DNA from: Humulus lupulus
Lineage: Eukaryota > Streptophyta > Magnoliopsida > Rosales > Cannabaceae
Reading direction: 5' to 3'
DNA length: 64,000 nt
NCBI RefSeq assembly: GCF_963169125.1
Contig: NC_084798.1
Location: forward strand, 202,053,481 to 202,117,480
Of this stretch, positions 23,246 to 34,989 are shown piece by piece. Both the position numbers and the translations under genes were made by a program. The notes beneath the pieces were generated by a model. It was given only the letters and a program-made list of their open reading frames with translations, searched no databases and had not been told where the DNA came from. Each line of letters opens with the position of its first letter. Position 1 is the first letter of the stretch.

Positions 23246-23700
23246 GAAACCCTAGATACAACTAGGTCCAAAACTTAGAAGCTTGGAAAATTGATCATTC
23301 GATGGCTTTTTAAGAGCTCAAGATGTCAATAAACCTAGCACGAACTAAGTTTAAATTACTTGAAACCCTAGATACAACCAGGTCCAAAACTTAGAAGCTT
23401 GGAAAATTGAATATTCGATGGATTTTTTAAGAGCTCAAGATATTAATCAATCTAGTTTAAATTCAGTTTTGATCATTTAAAACCCTGGATACAACCAGGT
23501 ACAAAACTTGGAAAGTTAGGAAAATTGTTTAAAATTAAAGGCTTTTTAAAGCTCGAGTTATCAATAAACCTAACACGAACTAAGTTTAAAATATTTAAAA
23601 TCCCTGATATAACCGGGTCCAAGGCCTGATTCTTAACAGGTATGATATAAATCAACACATAAAGTTTGGATATAACCGAGCTCAAAATATCTATCCCGAT
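23246..23700 (+). repeat. Tandem repeat between pol and antisense gene of gypsy B
   Basis: Four units of about 117 bp, each starting with a form of gaaaccctagatacaac (near 23246, 23362, 23479, 23598), with a partial fifth near 23665. Units decay from left to right. Tandem repeats at this position are a known habit of Tat/Ogre-type elements. Confidence 0.8.
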
Positions 23701-23899
23701 CTAAAAATTGATTCCTAAAATCTCGAATGTATAAGTCTAAGGAGTCATAAACATGAGAGATAATAATGGAAAGATAAATAGATAAAAAGTTAGATATATA
23801 AATTGACAATAAAATTGTCCCAAGGAGAAAAACCTTAAACTGAGCCCAAAGGCAATTGTTTACAAAAAAAATATAAAAAAACAAAAACAAAAGGAAAAA

Positions 23900-26745
23900 G
23901 ATTGTCACTGAGCTCCTCGAGGTCGCTCTGAGGATGTAACCTCCTGGCCATTCTGCTTGCCTGCCGCAGAAGCATCTCATGTTTCTGACTGTTCTTGTAA
24001 TATCCAAGCCTTGAATTTTTCAAGGTACGGATCCCACAGTGCGGGAGCCATGAAAGAAAAGTTCTCATCCTGTTTAAAGGCCCAGCAATGGTACAGCATA
24101 TCCTCCATGGATGACAATGAGGCCGCCTTCTCTTCTTTGACCGCGGCCTCGGCCTCGAGCAGTTTAGCTTTGGCTCCATCAACCTCATCCTGAAGTTGTT
24201 CAGTTTGAGCCTGGAGGGCAGCCAAGGCAATCTTTGCAGCCTGCTCGCTTTCCTGGGGTGAGGCGAGGGAAAACTTGGCATCATACTCGCTCTTTTGAGC
24301 CGCCGCAAACGCAGCTTTAACGACCTACTCACTTTCTTGAGAAGCTGTCAGGGTAGCCTTGGTGGCATTTACTTCGGCCTAGAGCTCATCATTTCTAGCC
24401 CTAGCCCAGCCTATACTACGATATTGAGCCAGGGCAGACTGCAAAATAATAAGGCAAGTCAAATATATCCTTATACACGATAAAAAGAAAGATGTCACCA
24501 AGGAAGGATAACTTACTGTATGGTTCATCCCCAAGGCTAACTCCAGGACGTTCTCCGGGCTCCGCTCCTCAATAGTCCTCAAGTCTCTCGAGTTGGCCTT
24601 ATAGGCGTGCCCCACCATGTGGCTCACCGCCTCGTAAAGGATCCCCCGAAAGGCTTCAGGGATCTTCTCTAGATCTTGGGGATCTACTGGTATTCGGACG
24701 GTCGCAGTTGGGGAAGGGGGAGTTGGAGGATCAAATTGTATTACTTGATCCCAAGGAGGCACGAATCGAGGTGGAGGAGGAAGAGGAGGAATCCTCCTCT
24801 CAGTAACGGAAGATACCGGAGCTATCGAGCTCGTGCCTTTCCCCTTAGCAATGTATTTTGAGGCATTTCCTCCTGCCGGAGGGGCCTTCTTCATAAATCC
24901 GGGCCTCTTCACGACGGGGCCCAAACCAGTTTTCCCGACCAAGAAAGCAGTACGAAGGTCAAGAGCTCCGGTTTGTTCCATCTCTTTGCCTAAAAAGAAC
25001 AAAAGGGCGTTAGTTCACGACTAAAGTTGTCAAAAACACAAAGAAAATAAATAAAGGTTCTATCCTCCGAGCTGGGGGAGGAGTCTATAATCACAACCTC
25101 CGACCTTGGAACTACTGGAGGAGGAGAAAAGTCTACGACTAGTATTTCTTGGATCCTAGGAAGTTTAGGCTCCAGTTCTACCGGGGCTGGACTCATCTAA
25201 GTACTACCTAAATCCAGGGGCAAAGACACCCTGGAGCAGAGAAGGTCAGGTCCTACAGTTGGTCCCGTACTCCTCAAAGATGGCGGACCTAAAATTTAAG
25301 GTATTATCAACAACAATGGTGCCCTTAGGGTAACTACTGTCATGACGCACCACCAAGTGGTTTACACACTGGAGCAAGGTGATATTACGGTCTGGGTTGT
25401 GTGGATGACGGTGGACAAGCTGATTTGGGTTAAATCTAACTAACCTAAAATCATAAACAACCCTATCTAGTTCCTTATAAGGATATGGGTTACCTTGGCT
25501 GGAGGGGCCGACTGCTGCCCCTGACGCAACTCACTCTAAATCAGGTTCCCGAATAGCCTCAGGAACCCGCTTCTTCCGCACAAGAGGCACCTCGTCCTCT
25601 TCCTCTTCCTCTTCCTTGCCTTTGATGGCCAGGAAGGCCTCTTCTTGAGAGGATAGGAGCTCGTGGATTACCGGGAGGGTAGCCCGGGTCCTTAAGGCCA
25701 ACGTCTGGCCTTCGCCAATCAATTAGCATGCCAACATCATGACGTCATTCATGATCTAGTGGTAATCCTTATCACTAGGGAGCAGCCCAGACAATTTCTT
25801 GTACTGACCCACGAGGGTTGTGGACTTTGTCGTCCTCACAAATATGGCTGCACGAGAAATAAACTCAATTAATACATGTACAAGGGAAATATCTTGGAAA
25901 GAATAAAATTTCACGAGTTGAGGTCAGAGAATAAAGAACTTACGAGGATGGTTGAAGTATCTGTGTTCATAGTTTCGGAACCCGTTCAACATAAAGAACA
26001 AGTCTTTATAGTCGTTAAGGTGTCTTGGGAGCTCGATGACGGGATCAGAATTGGGGAATCTGGTGAGATAGTAGAATCCGTCACCTCGACCTCTCTGTTC
26101 CGAGCTGGCTTTTAGGTAGAAGAAATATAATATATCTGCCGGAGTGGGGACCTCCCACTCATGCTTCAAAAAAAAGTATTTCAGCTTCACCAAAAGCCTA
26201 TAAGAATTTGGGGGGGAGCTGAAATGGAGCCAACTTAACGAAATTCAGAAATTCCGCGAAGTATTAGTCCAAGGGGAGGAAGGCTCCTGCCTTCATGGGT
26301 TCGTCACTCCAGGCCGCGAAAATTGTCCTGGAGAGGGGACCAGCTCCGTTCCCCTTCAAAAGCAGGTCGGGCAATGAGAACTCCGGTCCCGACCTCGATG
26401 TTCTGGCTTAGAATGATTTTGTTTACCCTCCCCTAGGTCATAATCTTGGTTACGATTCTTTCCGCCTTGAAGTAGGTGTTGGGATCAACCACTACCTCAT
26501 TTTCCACCACCGAACCGAAGTGGAGAATGGGAGACTCAGGGATGACCTCCTTCCCCTTTTTCTTTTGCTGAGAGGACGAGCTGGTTGCGTTCTTCTTTGG
26601 TCCGTTCTTCTTGGGAGCCTTCTGATCACCTAATGAACATATCGACCTAATTAGTAGGCGTCCTAAGAGGATTTAAAGGTTACGACACAGAAGTAGGGGG
26701 AATGGTTTACTTTTGATGTATGAGCTGAGTTAGCCTCGGCCCCAT
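23900..26745 (-). pseudogene. Antisense gene of gypsy B, multi-exon, with plant-mobile-domain and coiled-coil regions
   Basis: Read on the minus strand. The start is an ATG at 26743-26745 (MGPRLTQLIHQK, then a GT donor). A basic S/K-rich exon follows (KKNGPKKNATSSSSQQKKK near 26560-26620). A block at 25924-26193 with KYFFLKHEWEVPTPADILYF resembles the Pfam family labelled putative gypsy type transposon (PF04195). Next come an acidic segment with a run of glutamates (25531-25722), a proline-rich segment (24516-25002, PPLPPPPRFVPPWDQV), and a C-terminal coiled coil (LQAQTEQLQDEVDGAKAKLL) ending near 23905. Donor- and acceptor-like sites near 24514 and 24441 fit an intron. There are a few stops (for example after TKIMT). 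Such antisense ORFs are known in Tat-type elements; their function is not known to me. Confidence 0.75.
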
Positions 26746-27182
26746 CGCGTGATGTCACGCGCTACCCTAAGTTACGCGCCTCGGTTTCCTAACAGACCCC
26801 TGATATTTAGGGATCTGTGTGTCAGAATGTTAGGCCACTACTTTCCTTGGGAGGCGGTTTAGTGCAAAATCACCCAAGAAGCGTGACCCCTAAGCAACCT
26901 GGTTGGAACCCTAAAAACTCTTCATCTTATATATCTCGAATGGGTATTTTCTAAATTCGCCGTGGATTACCCAACTTTACCCAGAAATTACCCAGTTTTA
27001 TGAATGTCATAGTTCTAAAGATATTTAGGACCTACTCATTGAATCTAAGTTGAAGCCTATTCGCTAAAAACATTTTGGAAATAGCCTAATATTTACTACG
27101 GTGAAGTGCGGATGAGCATGGTGAAAAGAAAAAAAAAAGACAAGTAAAAGGAAAATTTCTTCAAAACCAAAACATGAGGTAC

Positions 27183-27261
27183 TTACAGTATGTTCTTCGA
27201 TAGAAAGAAGTAGACTTTGCAGGGGAAAGTTCCTGGAAGACTCCTGAGTAACTCGGTGCAA
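27183..27261 (-). other. Possible 5' exon of the gypsy B antisense transcript
   Basis: Minus strand: a short frame from ATG at 27259-27261 ending at a clean donor, CATACT followed by GTAAGTACC, about 110 bp downstream of the TATA box. It may be a leader exon or the true start of the antisense gene. Confidence 0.4.
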
Positions 27262-27372
27262 TGAACAATTTTTGGTTTTTTCTGAGAAAGAAGAAGGATT
27301 CGGAAATACAGAAGAGAGAAAATATAGAAAAATTTCAAATGAAAGGTGGTGAAACCTGAAAATTGCCTACCC

Positions 27373-27380
27373 TATTTATA
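27373..27380 (-). promoter_or_regulatory. TATA box facing the antisense gene
   Basis: Reverse complement CGTATAAATAGGG, a strong plant TATA context, outside the LTR and pointing into the antisense gene, followed by A/G-rich leader sequence and a donor-like site. Confidence 0.55.
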
Positions 27381-27634
27381 CGTAAACTGCGTAAGTTAAT
27401 TTGGGTCGTCCAATTTGGTTAGTACAAGATACAAAGGACATGGTTAAATAGACAAAACGATGGCAAAAAGGTGACAAGACAATTATTACAGTCCTTGAAA
27501 CCCGGACAGACTCCAATTGCAGTACACCACGTGTCCAGTACTCGAGTAGTGGGCAATCATAGTTTTGTGTAACAGAAGACTAAAAGCCCCTACTGTGTAG
27601 GTCATAAAAGATGATGTCATACACGAGCAGGAGC

Positions 27635-27646
27635 TTGGGGGGCAAA
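27635..27646 (+). other. Gypsy B polypurine tract
   Basis: ttggggggcaaa abuts the 3' LTR start at 27647. Confidence 0.85.
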
Positions 27647-28366
27647 TGTTGTACCCTAATTTTAGCTCGAGTCATCCACTCAGTTCAAGTACAGCTGGCA
27701 AATAAATATACGGAAAAATAACCAAGGAGATGACATATGTGTATTATCCACATAAGCAACTCCGGTTTTACATGGGCATGTGTGGTGTTAGGCGTCCTAG
27801 GTTTAACCCGAGCTATAGAAATGAAGATTGTGAAGCAAGAACTCGTAATATTCAAATAGTTGTCGAAGTACGAGCTCGAAGAATATCCAGCTCGTGGTAT
27901 CTCTGATATATTGCGTACCCGCGGATCCCCAAAGACTCGGGTATTCTTATACGGTTATTTATGACTAGCTTGTCATATTTAATGTCCCAGATATTAAGAG
28001 AACATTTACTTTATGATCAAATCATATCCTGGTATAAATGGAAATAGTTTATAATAAATGTAATAAATATGTAAATCTATGATTGACTCACGCGGTTACC
28101 CAAACCCGTCCATGGAATTTCTCTATAAATACTAGAAATATTGGACAGGGAAGGGGACAATTATTCTGTAATACTGAAACTCTGCCAAAATAGAGAGAGA
28201 AACAACAATAATATAGACTCGTGGACTAGGTGAATTTTAACCATTGCACCACGTAAAAGATTTGTGCTCTTGTGAGTTCATTTTATCTTTCATTACGGTT
28301 TATTACTAAGCATTAATCAACATTATTATTTCTTAAATACATTGTTGGCAAAAAATCGCGTCAACA
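27647..28366 (+). repeat. Gypsy B 3' LTR
   Basis: 720 bp, the same length as the 5' copy, with substitutions spread evenly and no net indel. TATA box at 28124. It is followed by the TATAT duplication and a short TA microsatellite that belongs to the CACTA-1 intron. Confidence 0.95.
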
Positions 28367-28371
28367 TATAT

Positions 28372-29827
28372 ATATATATATAAATGTTAGTTAAAAAAAT
28401 CTATTATTAGATTAAATGTTATTTTTATTTTTTAGTTTTTAGTTTTTTTATAATTAAATTTTTAAAAATTTTATTAGTGAAAATGAGATTAGGGATTAGA
28501 AAATTAGAAATTTTTTAGATGGTTACTAAATTAGATGATTAATCAGTATTTTTTTGGTATTAAAATGGATCCTTTGTTTTTTTTGGTAAAAATTATATAC
28601 AAAATTAAATTTAGTAGATTATAGAACTTATAAATTGTATTTTAGATTATCTTTAAGTTAATTATTTTTTATTAGTCTTATACTTGAATATTATATGTTT
28701 GCAATTAGATTCAATATGCTTCAATAGTATATTTTTTTTGTATGTAATTTGACTTTTAGTTATAAAAATGTGTTTGCAATGTTCTGTTGTTTTGTCTAGG
28801 TATTTTCTGGGTGTTGTTTGTAGGTTGTTTATTTTGAGGTATATGAAAATATAGTTGTTATGCTGCCGATTTTTTTTTTTTTTTTTATAAATTTAGGATA
28901 TCAACTAAAATGTTTAATAAAATAATTTTTCAATAAAGCAAACATTTAATTGATTTCATTAGTGAGTTAACAAGTAAATTTGTTAATTTTTTAATTGTGA
29001 TGAAAATAAATTTTATAAATATTAGTGAACATTTTCATGTTATATATTAAATATAAAACTAATTAAAATTTATTATATAATTAATTTAAAATAATAAAGT
29101 AGTTTAATTTAGAAGAAAAAAAGTAAGTCTAATACTTTTAAAATAATTTTATTCTAATCAAAATAATGTTGAAATTACTAAATTTAATATTTAACCAAAG
29201 ATTAATTATTAATAAATTTAAATAATTAAATATAAAAAAATAAAGATAAATATTAAACATATTACAATTAGGCATCATAAAACATTATAATTCATTGAAA
29301 ATTACATAAGATATTATAAGACGAAAAATTTATCTATTTGTTTGTCTTTGGTAATAAGAAATTATTCCAAAGATTGGATAGTGTGTTATTATCACATAGT
29401 GATAATTTTTTAATTATTTATATTTTCACTAAAAGTCTATGACCTGTTTGGAGAGGGTGAGTCATTAATGACTCTTAAATTTGTCTATCTCTGAATTGTC
29501 TAGTTCAGATATTTTGAGATTACTATATACCTATAGTGTGATTTGTTACTTATTTATTGTTTCATTTGTAAAGATTTCGATATGCATCTCTTTTATTCTC
29601 ATAAGTGGTCAGACTTAATTTTAGTTTGCGCACTTATGAGAACTATGCTGAGGTGCTGCCGAAATTTTTACAAATATGTAACAATATTATGAGTGTAAAT
29701 CACATTATATGTATATTGTAAACCTGAATGGGATAGGTTCTTTATCCTTATAGAAATGGAGTGAAAAAGGTAGATTAGGATACACACACAAATTGATTGT
29801 AAGTTTGATGATAAGTGTTTCATGCAG
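28372..29827 (+). other. CACTA-1 first intron, AT-rich, with a long hairpin
   Basis: Very AT-rich, no coding capacity, and ending in the acceptor tttcatgcag at 29827. It holds an imperfect inverted repeat (29533-29607 against 29631-29708). Confidence 0.6.
29533..29708. repeat. Long imperfect inverted repeat in the CACTA-1 intron
   Basis: The arms of about 75-78 bases pair at their outer end (tgtgattt with aaatcaca), in the middle (atttgtaaagatttcg with cgaaatttttacaaat) and at the inner end (ctcataagtg with cacttatgag), around a 23-base loop. Pairing is interrupted but in register throughout. Confidence 0.75.
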
Positions 29828-32013
29828 TGCTACACTCATACAATATCGATCGACAAGAGGTGGATTAATTTGATAGATCGATTATCTGATGAGTATGAAG
29901 TTGGTGTGATGGATTTTCTTCAAAGAGCTAGGTAGTGGGTTGAGTCAAGGGGATTGGTCAAATTTCTGTGTAGAAGGTGTATCAACGTTGAATTTCAGAC
30001 GATTGATGTATTAGAAAATCATCTCTTTGTAAATGATTTTCTACGAAAATATACCAATTGGCATTGGCATGGATAGGATGAAATAATACCGATGAGGAAA
30101 GGGATAGATCAAAATGATGAAGATGAAATGATGGATGTTCTCAATGATGTTATGCAAAATGACAATGAATAATATGAAGAGAATGAGCGCGATCAAGAGA
30201 TACCTACAACAAACTACAGGAGTGGTCAACATTATAGCGATTTGTTTGCTGAGATCGAGGCTCCATTATTTCCTGTGTGTCAAAATTACACATCATTGAA
30301 TTTCCTAGTGAATTTTATGTATTTCAAAGTGTTGGGCAAAATTCCCAACAAAATATTTGATGGAATGCTGGAGTTGTTACATGATGCATTTTCAGCCCCA
30401 AATAAGCTTCCAAAATCGTATTATGCACAGAAAAGGTTGTTGCCTAAACTTGGATTGGGCTACGAGTGCAAGCATGATTGCGCATTATTTTGGAAAGAAC
30501 ATGCTAGGAAAAGCAAATGTCGTGTTTGTGGGGAGGACCAGTGGGTGGACAAGAACACCAGGGGCAAGAAAGTGCCTCATAAAGTTATGTGTTATTTTCC
30601 TTTAACCCCTAGGTTAATGCAAAAATATGCATCAAGGAACATGGCTGAACATATGAGATGGCATCATGAGAAACATATAAAAAAAGATAATGTATTGCAT
30701 CATCCTGCTGATGGGAAAGCTAGAAAAGACTTTGACCGAAATAATCCAACGTTTTCAATGGAACCCAGGAATGTGTGCCTTGGATTGGCTGCAGATGGAT
30801 TCAATCCCTTTGGTAATATGAGTCTTTCTTGTAGTATGTGGCTGGTTGTGTTGACGACATATAACTTGGCACCATGGTTGTGCATGAGAGAAACTAATTT
30901 CATGTCAAGCTTATTAATTCCAGGACCTCATTCGCCAGGAAAATATTTTGATGTTTTCTTAAGACCATTGATTGGTGAGTTAAAAGATGTTGGTCAATCG
31001 TCCAGACCGAAATGTAGATGTTGGTCCATCACTTAAAATGATGTTGGTCTTTCGATCTCAAGGTCGTCCAATTAGTAAGAAATCATCGACAACTTTGGAT
31101 GATGAAGTGAAGAAAACATGAGATTGGTATATTCTAAATAATTGCAATGAGATCTTGCCATATCTTCAGTAAGTATCTTAAATAGTTCATCATTTCATTG
31201 CATTTTTATTATAATACTCATTTTGTTTATGTTCGTTGTAGAGATCATATGGAAATTCTTCAGACTCGAGGTGTTGAAAACCTAGAGCAATGACATAGAA
31301 AGGAATCTCCTAATTGGTTTCATAATAAGATTTATCATATTCGGCAAACAGGTTCTTCAGAAGTACATGAAGAATTAATATATTTAGCAAACGGTTCTTC
31401 AATTCGCGTTGCTTCTTACCATGGGTGTGTTGTAAATGGAGTTATATTTTTGTGTTATGACAGGGACAAGAATCGCAAAACTCAAAATAGTGGAGTCTCT
31501 ATAGCGGGAGTTGAAAAATAATACTTATTACGACCAGTTGGAAGAAGGCTTAGTGATGTCATATCTTTATGGTTGTTCTGTTGTATTATTTAAGTGCAAA
31601 TGATTTGACACTAATCAGTCTTCAGGATTAAATTCTGAGCAAAACATAACTAGAATTAAAACTAGTTCAAAGGCATTCAAAGATTATAAATTTATCTTAG
31701 CAACTCATGCTAACCATTTTTTCTACATTGATGACCTTAAAAATAAATCTCACTGGAAAGTCATCCAAGTAGTGCATCATAGAAATGTGTGGGACATCCC
31801 ACTAGTTGAAGAACAACTGGAGGATGTAGAAATAAATGTTATGCATGACACTACTTCGTCTGATTTCCAATTATTCGTTGATCTTGGTCTATTACCACAA
31901 ATCAGCTTTGAACGTACGAGGCCCCATTACAATTGGTTAAGATAGATAATGTTACAATTGAGGAGGAGGGGGAGGAGGAAGAGGAAGAGGAAGATGAACA
32001 CATAGAAACCAAT
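29828..32013 (+). pseudogene. CACTA-1 tnp2-like transposase gene, core deleted
   Basis: Exon 1 (29828-31168) begins SIDKRWINLIDRLSDEY with the cysteine/histidine-bearing transposase-associated domain (RRCINVEF, ENHLFVNDF), then the tnp2 head at 30242-30995 (FLVNFMYFKVLGKIPNK, CKHDCALFWKEH, CRVCGEDQW, YFPLTPRLMQKY, WHHEKH, GLAADGFNPFGNMS) up to LIPGPHSPGKYFDVFLRPLI. The sequence then jumps to the C-terminal part (GRPISKKSSTT, ILNNCNEILPYLQ), so the catalytic middle, normally several hundred residues, is gone. Exon 2 starts at 31242. The DUF4216-like domain follows (FILATHANHFFYIDD, VHHRNVWDIP). Stops are present throughout. Its acidic tail resumes at 38914. Confidence 0.9.
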
Positions 32014-32719
32014 TGGAACATCCTCCTAATCCATGACTGTTACACTGTGTACTTTAAATAGTGTTAGACTTGCTAATCAAGTCATTTGGTTATAAATGTG
32101 TAACTAAGGTTCATGTCAAGGGTTAGGGTTAAAAATTTTGGTCAGAGGAACTGTTGACTTTTCATTTAAAAAGTTTCATACATACATGGGATCCCAAAAT
32201 ATTACAAACAAACGTTTAAAAGGGTGTATATACATCAAAAATTACAACCGGCCGAACTAAGTGGCAAAATAAGGGATACAACCCTAGTTCCTTTGAGATA
32301 TCCTTGATCATGGTGGACGAGCAGCCACATATGTACACGCCGCCACCAAAGCTCTCCAACTCATGGCTAGTCAAGTTTTCCCTTCCCCTTACCTGCACCA
32401 CACAGCACCCGTGAGCCAAGGCTCACCAAGAAAACTTAAACTTGTACATGAACAGTAAATACAGATTCTAAATACATATCTAGCATGCCCAACAGTAAAA
32501 ACCTACTCATGCATGCATACAATTACAAATAAATGATCATTGGATCATTCTAGGGCCCGCTGCCCTTAATAGTTGACCATAGAGTCAACCTTGGGGCCCT
32601 ATGCCCTAGCTATGTGACCATAGAGTCACCTGAGGCCCTCGCCCTTAGCTCTTAGTAACTAGCCATAAAATTAGCCAAACGTTTGGTTTTCCAACGACCA
32701 TAGGGTCAGCCAACGTAAT

Positions 32720-34989
32720 TGTAACGCCCTGGATAGCCAAGACCGCTACATTGTGTACTTATAAAGGTGCAGGACTTGCTAATCAAGTCATTTAGTTAAA
32801 AACGGGTTGCTAACATCATTAATGCGCTAGGGTTAAAGGGTTTTGGTCTCAAAAGATACTTTGCATATAACTAAACATTTTTACACATGGGATCCCAAAA
32901 GGAACAGCGTTTAAAAGTTAGATTATAAAATTTCCAGAGTACAGACAACCACTAGCCACTCTAAAGGCAAAACAAACGTTTATGGTTCTCTTGTTCCTGT
33001 CTCCCCTCAACCGTGGCGGCTGAGCAGCTGATCATGTACATTCTTCTCTTAGAGCTCTCCAAATCAGGACTGATCAAGCTTGCCCTTGCCTTTACCTGCA
33101 CCACGAAGCACCCGTGAGCCAAGGCCCAGCAAGAAAACATCACATTATATAACAAACAATGATAGAAGTTTAATAACTCTTTAGGCATGATCATACACTT
33201 AACATACCACACTAACCATATAGCACGTAGATACAACCAAAGATTCAACCAATTAACACTCAGCTATTCAGCATGACAAATCCACCAATCAATAATAACA
33301 ATCAAATCACATGATAATCAGGGTCGACACCTTAGGTCGCGCCCTCTGTTTACCCCACTGACTCCGGCCCGTTTAAATTGAGCTCAGTGCATAATAAGCT
33401 ATCCTCAGCTACCAGTGCATATTTCCCTTATACATGTAAACTCTGGCACTCTTAGGTCGTTTGTCTACTATTTACATGGCATAATACCATCCTCTATAAA
33501 GCATACAAAACAAGGAACCCTTAGTCTTGTTATTAATCCACAACCGGGTCTAGTTTTCTTACCTTTAGTTTCCAAATGTACTGGTTACGCGAGATGCCTC
33601 TTGAGCATAATCCATTTCCCGAGCCCCTAGCTTATACCTAGTCACAACCAAGATAAAGGATACCATTAATTGTTGTAAAAGGGCTTCTAGATAAGGTTCT
33701 AGTCTCCGGAACATCAAAATCCACCAAGCACGGTAGTAGATTCGATCCTGAGCTCCCTAGGTTAAATTCCCATGCTTAAAATCCCAAAATCTCAAATTTC
33801 CTTAAGGGTCGGGGCTCAAGCCTCCTATGTCGCGGCATGGGCCCCAAACAGAGCCCATCCACGTCAGAACCAGACATGGGCCGCAGCCCTACAAAGACCA
33901 TGTCGCGGCCCGCCCTCCATCTCCAACACCCATCAGCTTTAGAGGGTCGCGACTCACCAAGAACTATGCCGAGACCCGACCCCTTCGAACCCAGAAAAAC
34001 CACCATTTTTAACTCTCAAACCTCACTCAAAACCATCCAAAACCATCCCAATTATATACCTCAATTATCACAAACATTACTGCATGATTTTAGAAGCACA
34101 AACCATCATAAACCTAAGCTAGAAACTCATCAAAACACATTTTCAAATTTTGAAACTCACACACTCAAGAACATTAAAACCAGTCATAAAAACTCAAAAT
34201 TCAAACACTAAATCATGAATTGGAGCTTACCTTCTCTGTTGAACTAACTCTCTAAGAGACTTCTGAGCTAACTTCCAAGTTCCAAGCTTCAATTCAATCT
34301 TTCAATGTCAAAACCCATAAACACCTCAAAACTCAGCCATAACCAAAGAATTTAACCACCATGCATAAAGCTTTAAGCTTACCTTAATTCTAGTTGAACT
34401 CCTTAGCTGAACTCTAGGTTAATCCTCCAAAACTTCAGCTCAATCCATTGAATTCCCAGCTGAATTCCTTTTGTTCTAGTGGTTTCTCTTGAGAGAAGAA
34501 AGGGAGAAGGGGAAAAGGTCGGTTCTTTATGTTTCCACCGTCCTTAGGTAATTAAGTCAATCCCGAGGCTCAGGGTGCTGGAAACGTCCCCGAGGGAAAA
34601 ATGGTAAAATTCTCCAATATTCCCACCTAGGCTTCCTAACCTCAAATATATCTCCAATTATTTATTTCCATAACCCGATAACCTAAATAACCATCCAATA
34701 CCTAAAATACCCCTTGACTTGCCCCAAGTCAAGTATTAAGCCCCGTTGTGACTTTCCCGCTAACTAGCGCCTTAGGTTCGCCTCAAATCGCTTGCTGCAA
34801 ATTTACCCACATAATAATGTGGTTCTCACAAATATAACATATAATCACATTTACATTCATATAACCATACAGGCATGCTTATCATAAAATCATGCATCAA
34901 ATCTAATAAATTCACACATAAACCAATTATGCCCTCTCGACACAATAATCAAAGCCCTTAAGCCATATTAGTGATTTTGGGTCGTTACA
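32720..34989 (-). mobile_element. Solo LTR 2 (gypsy type)
   Basis: 2,270 bp from tgtaacgccc to gggtcgttaca with a perfect GTAAT duplication (32715-32719, 34990-34994). No internal coding region. It is the same broad family as the LTR it is inserted in, so it gives a fuller reference for that LTR's eroded end. It contains the splice-donor cassette at 33091-33140 and a GC-rich block at 33800-33990. Confidence 0.9.

Larger units (their letters stand above)
15934..28366 (+). mobile_element. Ty3/gypsy retrotransposon B, Tat type, with both LTRs
   Basis: A 12.4-kb element with two LTRs of exactly 720 bp (15934-16653, 27647-28366) and a TATAT duplication (15929-15933, 28367-28371). Forward order: LTR, leader, gag, protease, reverse transcriptase, RNase H, a second RNase H of archaeal type, integrase, tandem repeats, an antisense gene and the 3' LTR. 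Dual RNase H plus extra sequence between pol and the 3' LTR marks the Tat lineage. The LTRs differ by several bases per hundred, so this is not a recent insertion. It lies in the first intron of CACTA-1. Confidence 0.93.

Noticed and set aside
23835..24332. 165-residue minus-strand frame rich in arginine and proline
   Set aside because: An alternative frame of the antisense-gene coiled-coil exon; the neighbouring frame (23977-24225) has the heptad pattern and acidic/basic balance of a real coiled coil.
24676..25024. Plus-strand frames over the proline-rich region
   Set aside because: Shadows of the antisense gene exon at 24516-25002.
28366..28382. TA microsatellite as a distinct feature or origin
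   Set aside because: A short simple repeat at the gypsy B target site; it contributes the TATAT duplication and nothing else.
33415..33630. Any host gene or new defence-like system
   Set aside because: Every frame of length in the window maps to a transposable-element protein, to its antisense strand, or to an LTR; I found no domain outside these classes.
33827..34211. Plus-strand frames of 61 and 124 residues in a GC-rich segment
   Set aside because: They lie within solo LTR 2; similar GC islands in other LTRs do not keep a frame.
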